Shown: one piece after another, positions 59,334 through 64,000 of the stretch
How positions within the stretch are numbered: position 1 is the stretch's first letter
How the letters are laid out: each line of letters opens with the position of its first letter
Origin: Pseudomonas sp. B21-056
GTDB lineage: Bacteria; Pseudomonadota; Gammaproteobacteria; Pseudomonadales; Pseudomonadaceae
Direction of reading: 5' to 3'
Length of the DNA stretch: 64,000 nucleotides
NCBI RefSeq assembly: GCF_026016325.1
Contig: NZ_CP087203.1
Span: 992,001-1,056,000, forward strand
The notes under the pieces: generated by a model
Seen by the model: only the letters and a program-made list of their open reading frames with translations
Told to the model about the DNA's origin: nothing
Databases searched by the model: none
Position numbers and translations under genes: made by a program

Positions 59334-60137
59334 TCAATGCACAATCGAATTCGGCGGCAGATGCCCCAGTCGTTCCGTCAGCCGGATCCGCTGGATCGGG
59401 TCGTCGCTGAGCATCAGCGCATGTTCCAGGTCGAAGCGCTCGGCGTTGGGGCAATCGAGCCGCTGGTACAGGCTGGCGCGGGCCAGGTAATCGGCGGCGC
59501 TGGCGTTGCCCAGTTCCAATACCCGTTCGGCATCGATCAGTGCGTCGATGTACTCGTCGTTCGCCAGATGCAACTGGCGAAGATTGCGTGACAGGCGCTG
59601 GAGCATCTGCAGCGGTTCGGCGCTGGCCAGGTGCTCAGCCTTGAGCGACATGTTCGCGCCGTATTGGCGCTGCAGCAGTTCCCGGCAGTCGTTGGGGTAG
59701 AGCCGCCGGCCGCCGCACGGGTCAAGCAGATGATCGGCACCGGGCACCCGCAACAGGAAGTGGCCGGGAAAGTTGACCCCGACCATGGGTATTTCCAGGC
59801 CTCGGGCCAGCTCCAACGCAATCAGGGCGAGGGCCAGTGGTTGCCCGCGCTTGCGGACCAGTACCTTGTCGAGCAACGCTACCCGTGGGCGCAGGGGCGT
59901 GAAGTCGTCCTGGGCAAAGCCCAGGTCATTCAGGCAGCGCAACAGGGGCTGGCCCAGCTCTGCGACAGGCAGCAACGGCAGGTCATGACTGACCCGCTGT
60001 TGCAGATCCCTGAAATCCTTCAGCAAGGTCGGTACGTCGACGTCGCGATCATGCTCGGCGGCGATCCAGAGCGCCGCTTCGAACAACGCCGCAGGCGAAC
60101 GGTGCAGACATTCAAAAAAGGCTTGGCGCGGTTTCAT
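59334..60137 (-). CDS. SirB1-family transglutaminase-like/TPR protein
   Basis: 267 residues from MKPRQAFFECLH. Transglutaminase-like core at about 35-150 (ALALIALELARGLEIPMVGVNFPGHFLLRVPG) followed by TPR-like helices. The SirB1/YchA family has no settled biochemical role. The in-frame upstream ATG at 60236 was rejected because 60137 matches homologues. Counterpart of P. aeruginosa PA3419, next to the dehydrogenase below. Confidence 0.82.
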   Translation of the reverse strand: MKPRQAFFECLHRSPAALFEAALWIAAEHDRDVDVPTLLKDFRDLQQRVSHDLPLLPVAELGQPLLRCLNDLGFAQDDFTPLRPRVALLDKVLVRKRGQPLALALIALELARGLEIPMVGVNFPGHFLLRVPGADHLLDPCGGRRLYPNDCRELLQRQYGANMSLKAEHLASAEPLQMLQRLSRNLRQLHLANDEYIDALIDAERVLELGNASAADYLARASLYQRLDCPNAERFDLEHALMLSDDPIQRIRLTERLGHLPPNSIVH

Positions 60138-60321
60138 CACACTCTCCGGACATTGCCTCGTTTTAGCTCTGCCACGGGCTTTCGTCCAGTCTCGGAGAGA
60201 CGCGGTAACGGTTATGTCAAAAAGACTGACCGCCATGACAGCTTATTCCGGCGTGCTCCAGCAAATTTCAGCTACGCGCCTATACTGGCGAAACAAACAG
60301 AAGTGATTCGGGAGCCTGTCG

Positions 60322-61341
60322 ATGTTTGCGCTCATGCAAAGCTCCCGCCTTGAATCGCTGCACTTGAGCGTAGACCCGACAACCGGGTTGAAGGCGGTCA
60401 TTGCCATTCATAGCAGCCGCCCAGGGCCAGCCTTGGGCGGATGTCGTTATCTTTCCTACCCCGACGACGAAAGTGCCGTGGTCGATGCCGTGCGCCTGGC
60501 CCAGGGCATGAGCTACAAGGCTGCCCTGGCCGGTCTGCCCGTGGGCGGCGGGGTGGCGGTGATCATGCGGCCGGCCCATGTCGAAAGCCGGGCCGCGTTG
60601 TTCGAAGCCTTTGGGCGCTGCATCGAACAACTGGATGGCCGGTACATCACCGCTGTCGACAGCGGTACTTCGGTGGCCGACATGGATTGCATCGCCCAGC
60701 AGACCCGTCATGTCACCAGCACCACCGCTTCGGGAGACCCGGCACCTCACGCAGCAATGGGTGTGTTTGCCGGCATTCGTGCCACGGCCATGGCCCGCCT
60801 GGGCAGCGATAATCTTGAAAGCCTGCGCGTGGCGATCCAGGGCCTGGGCAATGTCGGTTATGCCCTGGCCGAACAGTTGCACGCGGCCGGTGCCGAACTG
60901 CTGGTCAGCGACATCGACCCAGGCAAGGTGCAGTTGGCGATGGAGCAGTTGGGCGCCCATCCGATTGCCAACGATGCGCTGCTCAGCACGCCCTGCGACA
61001 TCCTTGCGCCCTGCGGCCTGGGCGGTGTGCTCAATAGCCACAGTGTCGCGCAATTGCGCTGCTCGGCCGTGGCCGGCTCGGCCCATAACCAGTTGAGCAG
61101 CCTGCAAGTGGCCGATCAACTGGAAAGGCGCGGGATCCTCTACGCGCCGGACTACGTGATCAACTCCGGTGGCCTGATCTACGTCGCCCTGAAGCATCGC
61201 GGTGAAGAGCTGCCGACCATCACGGCCCACCTGTCGAAAATCGCCGCCCGGCTCACCGAAGTCTTCGCCCATGCCCAGGCGGAGAAGCGCTCGCCGGCCC
61301 GGGTGGCGGATGAACTGGCGGAGCGTTTGTTGTATCGATAG
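60322..61341 (+). CDS. Leucine dehydrogenase-like Glu/Leu/Phe/Val dehydrogenase
   Basis: 339 residues. Catalytic lysine region MSYKAALAGLPVGGG and NAD motif GLGNVGYALAEQL. It oxidatively deaminates leucine, valine and related acids. Matches P. aeruginosa PA3418 (ldh) in position and length. No further branched-chain genes are nearby. Confidence 0.9.
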   Translation: MFALMQSSRLESLHLSVDPTTGLKAVIAIHSSRPGPALGGCRYLSYPDDESAVVDAVRLAQGMSYKAALAGLPVGGGVAVIMRPAHVESRAALFEAFGRCIEQLDGRYITAVDSGTSVADMDCIAQQTRHVTSTTASGDPAPHAAMGVFAGIRATAMARLGSDNLESLRVAIQGLGNVGYALAEQLHAAGAELLVSDIDPGKVQLAMEQLGAHPIANDALLSTPCDILAPCGLGGVLNSHSVAQLRCSAVAGSAHNQLSSLQVADQLERRGILYAPDYVINSGGLIYVALKHRGEELPTITAHLSKIAARLTEVFAHAQAEKRSPARVADELAERLLYR

Positions 61342-61343
61342 AA

Positions 61344-61370
61344 CGGCTCGCCGCGCAACGGCGAGTCGTC
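61344..61370. terminator. Bidirectional hairpin between ldh-like and benE-like genes
   Basis: ACGGCTCGCCG-CGCAA-CGGCGAGTCGT, an 11-base stem with one G-T pair, in the 33-base gap of convergent genes. No T-tract follows, so termination is likely but not certain. Confidence 0.55.
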
Positions 61371-61374
61371 ATGA

Positions 61375-62574
61375 TCAGTTGCCTTCGGCGATGACGGCGG
61401 TTTTGCTTTCGCGGGTGTAGCTCAGCACGAAATGCGCCACGAGGCCGAAGATCAGCCCCCAGAACGCGGCGGCCAAGCCCAGGAAACTCATGCCCGAAGC
61501 GGTCACCAGGAAAGTGATCAGCGCCGCTTCCCGCTGTTTCTCGTCGGCCATGGCACCGGTCAGCCCGGCGCTGATTGCACCGAACAAGGCGAGACCGGCG
61601 AGGGAGGCGATCAGTTCTTTCGGCAGCGCGGAAAACACCGAGGCCAGCGTCGCGCCGAAGGTGCCCATCAGGATGTAGAACACCCCGCAGGCGATCCCGG
61701 CGATGTAACGTTTGTCGCGGTCCTCATGGGCTTCGCGACCGGTGCAGATTGCTGCGGTAATAGCCGCCAGGTTCAAACCGTGGGAACCGAAGGGAGCCAT
61801 CAACGCAGCGCCAATCGCGGTGACCGAGATAATCGAGCGCGCCGGCGTGTTGTAGCCCGAGGTCCGCAGCACGGCCATGCCCGGTACGTATTGGCCGGTC
61901 AACATCACCAGCGCCAATGGCAGGCCAATATTGATGATTGCGTGCCAGCTCCATTCCGGGGCGATAAAGACCGGATGGGCCACTGCGATGGTGATCGAGC
62001 CACTGTTGAACTCACCGAACGTGGCGGCCATCGCGCAGCCGACCACCAGCACCGACAGAATCGCGTAGCGCGGCGAAAAGCGTTTGCAGATCAGGTAAGC
62101 GGCGATCATCGACAGCACCAACGCCGGCTGCAGCTTGATCGAAGTGAACAGCTCTGCACCGAAGCGGAACAGGATGCCGGCGAGCATGGCGGCGGCGATG
62201 GCCTTGGGCAAGCGACTCATCAGTTTGTCGAACGCGCCGGACAGACCCACCACGGCAATGATCAACGACGCCACCACATAGGCACCGATGGCCTGGGGCA
62301 GAGTGACGGTTGGCAGCATCGATACCAGCAGCGCTGCGCCCGGTGTCGACCATGCGGTGATCACCGGAACGCGCAGGCGCCAGCTCAGGAACAGGCCGGT
62401 GATCCCGCTGCCGATGGAGATGGCCCAGATCCACGAGGACACCACGTCGTTGGGCAGGTGGGCCTCCTTGGCAGCCTGGAACACAATGATGAGCGGGCCG
62501 GCATAGGAGATGATCACGGCGATAAAACCCGCGATGACCGCTGACAGGGATAGATCCTTTCTGAGTGTGGCCAT
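61375..62574 (-). CDS. BenE-family membrane transporter
   Basis: 399 residues, about 12 transmembrane segments; BenE family (benzoate/H+ symporter). Conserved FGSHGLNLAAITAAIC is present. No benzoate catabolism genes are adjacent, so the substrate is open. Divergent from the MocR gene with shared upstream motifs. Confidence 0.85.
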   Translation of the reverse strand: MATLRKDLSLSAVIAGFIAVIISYAGPLIIVFQAAKEAHLPNDVVSSWIWAISIGSGITGLFLSWRLRVPVITAWSTPGAALLVSMLPTVTLPQAIGAYVVASLIIAVVGLSGAFDKLMSRLPKAIAAAMLAGILFRFGAELFTSIKLQPALVLSMIAAYLICKRFSPRYAILSVLVVGCAMAATFGEFNSGSITIAVAHPVFIAPEWSWHAIINIGLPLALVMLTGQYVPGMAVLRTSGYNTPARSIISVTAIGAALMAPFGSHGLNLAAITAAICTGREAHEDRDKRYIAGIACGVFYILMGTFGATLASVFSALPKELIASLAGLALFGAISAGLTGAMADEKQREAALITFLVTASGMSFLGLAAAFWGLIFGLVAHFVLSYTRESKTAVIAEGN

Positions 62575-62888
62575 GATGTCTCGACTTGGCGCGGCAGGAG
62601 CGCGCGGTGATCAGGGAGAGGATTGATTCGATTGATCCGATTCGTGATGAGTGTATTTGAATAAATTGATTCGATTCAATAGCGTTTGAGTGGATAGCGC
62701 AATATCACTCTTCATTTTCAAGTTAACTATTTGATTTTATTTGTTATATTTTTTATCTCGTAGCACGGTTGGATATCTTTATATCGAATCAATCGACTCA
62801 ATTTTGCGATTGTGCCTGTCATTAATGGCCTCGCCTCCCTGTGATATGCTCGCAAATTCCTCATTTCTACGATGGGCAGTGGTCATTC
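62575..62888. promoter_or_regulatory. Divergent benE-like/MocR control region with triplicated motif
   Basis: 314 bases, strongly AT-rich from 62640. TTGATTCGATT occurs at 62624-62634 and 62667-62677 in direct orientation (43-base spacing) and inverted as TCGAATCAATC at 62784-62794. MocR regulators bind such direct repeats. AT-rich TATTTGTTATATTTTTTATC near 62738-62757 suggests a promoter for the MocR gene. Confidence 0.75.
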
Positions 62889-64000
62889 ATGTGGGTTCCC
62901 CAGCTAAGCGAGTTCAACCAGCCAATGTACCTGTCGATCGCCGATGCGTTGGCGCGCGATATCAGCAGCGGCGTGCTGAACGAAGGCGACCGCTTGCCGA
63001 CGCTGAGGGAGCTGGCCAATGCCCTGAACGTCACGCCGGGCACCATCAGTCGCGCCTATGGTGAGGCCCATCGACGTCGGCTGGTGCAGGGTGAAGTGGG
63101 ACGGGGCACGTATGTGCTCAACCAGCAGCAGTTGGAGCTGCCGGCAAGCAACAGTGCCGCGCCGTTGAACCTGGGGCAACCTGAACTCCTCGATCTCTCG
63201 ATCATCAAGCCCTCCAGTGAAACCCTGGAGTACTGGTTGCGCGGCGCGCTGGTGGGCATGGCGAAAAGCGTCGATTTTGCCGGCGCCCTGGATTACGCCC
63301 CGGACGGCGGTCACCCGGCCCATCGTGAGGCAGGCGCACAGTGGTTGCGCCATTCATTGCCCGATGCGCAATGGCAACAAGTGGTGATCACCGCCGGGGC
63401 CCAGCATGGCTTGATGGTCGCGATGAGCGCCCTGACCAACGCCGGCGACCTGGTGCTCTGCGAAGCGCTTTGTTATCCGGGCATCATTTCCCTGGCCCAT
63501 GGCCTTGAACGCCGTCTGCGTGGCGTGCCGATGGATGACGAAGGCATCATTCCCGAGGCGTTGCGCGAACTGTGCCTGCGCGAGAAACCGGCGATGCTCG
63601 TGTGCGTGGCGACTTGCCAGAATCCGACGGCGGCGATCATGTCGCAAAAGCGTCGGGCCCAGATTGCAGCACTGGCCGAGGAGTTCGACTTCATCATCCT
63701 GGACGATGACATCTATGGTTTCCTCGCCACCGATCCGTCGACCAAACCACTGTCGGCCTTTGCTCCGGATCGGTCGGTGTACCTGACCAGCCTGTCGAAG
63801 TCGGTCATGCCGGCCCTTCGGGTCGGTTATCTCTACAGCCCACCGAAATTGCTGTCCCGGCTGACCTCGATGGTGCGCAGCAGCGTCTGGATGCCGTCGC
63901 CGTTGACCGCGCAACTGGCGAGCAATGTGATCACCGAGGGGCTGGACAAGAAGCTGATCCGCATCCAGCGCAACGAAGCCGCCGGGCGCCAAGCAATTGC
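62889..64000 (+). CDS. MocR-type GntR/aminotransferase regulator (partial, 3' end missing)
   Basis: 370 residues visible. N-terminal GntR winged helix (about 13-75: LARDISSGVLNEGDRLPTLR, NVTPGTISRAYGEAHRR) followed by a fold-type I aminotransferase-like domain (from about 120) with PLP lysine in SLSKSVMPALRVGYL. It binds PLP or a derivative and regulates the divergent benE-like gene or its own. It runs off the right edge. Confidence 0.88.
   Translation, partial: MWVPQLSEFNQPMYLSIADALARDISSGVLNEGDRLPTLRELANALNVTPGTISRAYGEAHRRRLVQGEVGRGTYVLNQQQLELPASNSAAPLNLGQPELLDLSIIKPSSETLEYWLRGALVGMAKSVDFAGALDYAPDGGHPAHREAGAQWLRHSLPDAQWQQVVITAGAQHGLMVAMSALTNAGDLVLCEALCYPGIISLAHGLERRLRGVPMDDEGIIPEALRELCLREKPAMLVCVATCQNPTAAIMSQKRRAQIAALAEEFDFIILDDDIYGFLATDPSTKPLSAFAPDRSVYLTSLSKSVMPALRVGYLYSPPKLLSRLTSMVRSSVWMPSPLTAQLASNVITEGLDKKLIRIQRNEAAGRQAI

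Noticed and set aside
62741..63064. Short frame upstream and out of phase with the MocR gene
   Set aside because: Rich in shadow codons and overlaps the well-supported MocR coding frame.

Overview
The window is chromosomal DNA of a fluorescent Pseudomonas, most likely of the P. fluorescens group. Three things point there: high GC coding sequence throughout, gene orders that match recalled P. aeruginosa blocks (yjgA/pmbA to cysNC; pta-slyD-glutathione peroxidase; folX-folE-folM to leucine dehydrogenase), and many copies of two palindromic repeat families typical of this group. No tRNA, rRNA, CRISPR array, insertion sequence or prophage was seen. The species was not determined.

1-25300 is core genome: yjgA (partial) and pmbA; the nitrogen-PTS/sigma-54 cluster (rpoN, hpf, ptsN, rapZ, ptsO); lipopolysaccharide transport and Kdo synthesis (lptB-lptA-lptC-kdsC-kdsD); the divergent phospholipid-trafficking operon mlaFEDCB followed by ibaG and murA; histidine synthesis (hisG, hisD, hisC); a TonB receptor with a DUF4198 partner behind a likely iron-responsive promoter; the envelope-stress protease algW; a Nif3-family protein; and sulfate activation (cysD, cysNC).

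25400-38100 holds an acyltransferase and pta, slyD, glutathione peroxidase, an Old Yellow Enzyme, a GT4 glycosyltransferase, cysZ, trxB, a class III aminotransferase, a HopJ-family and a DUF1244 protein. It runs into the pterin operon folM-folE-folX (37127-38799). 39036-41191 looks like a blue-light module: a MerR-type regulator resembling class II LitR, a short LOV photoreceptor with its flavin-binding cysteine, and a divergent PilZ-like protein just downstream of LOV. This module and the adjoining pterin genes are one of the two most interesting parts of the window. 41347-44947 holds a flavodoxin, a class II aldolase-like protein, an alpha/beta hydrolase strikingly like vertebrate MEST, and a short-chain dehydrogenase.

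44992-48999 is an accessory insertion with visibly lower GC: an AmpDh3-like amidase, a 725-residue colicin/pyocin-like toxin, an overlapping small gene that is probably its immunity gene, and a small SD-led ORF with a cysteine-rich overlapping frame. This is the second main point of interest. Core-like sequence resumes with a DUF1302/DUF1329 pair and a MalT-type LuxR regulator, the homogentisate (tyrosine) pathway hmgR/hmgA-fahA-maiA with a clear palindromic operator, a SirB1-like protein, leucine dehydrogenase, a BenE-family transporter, and a MocR-type regulator cut by the window end, with a triplicated motif between the last two.
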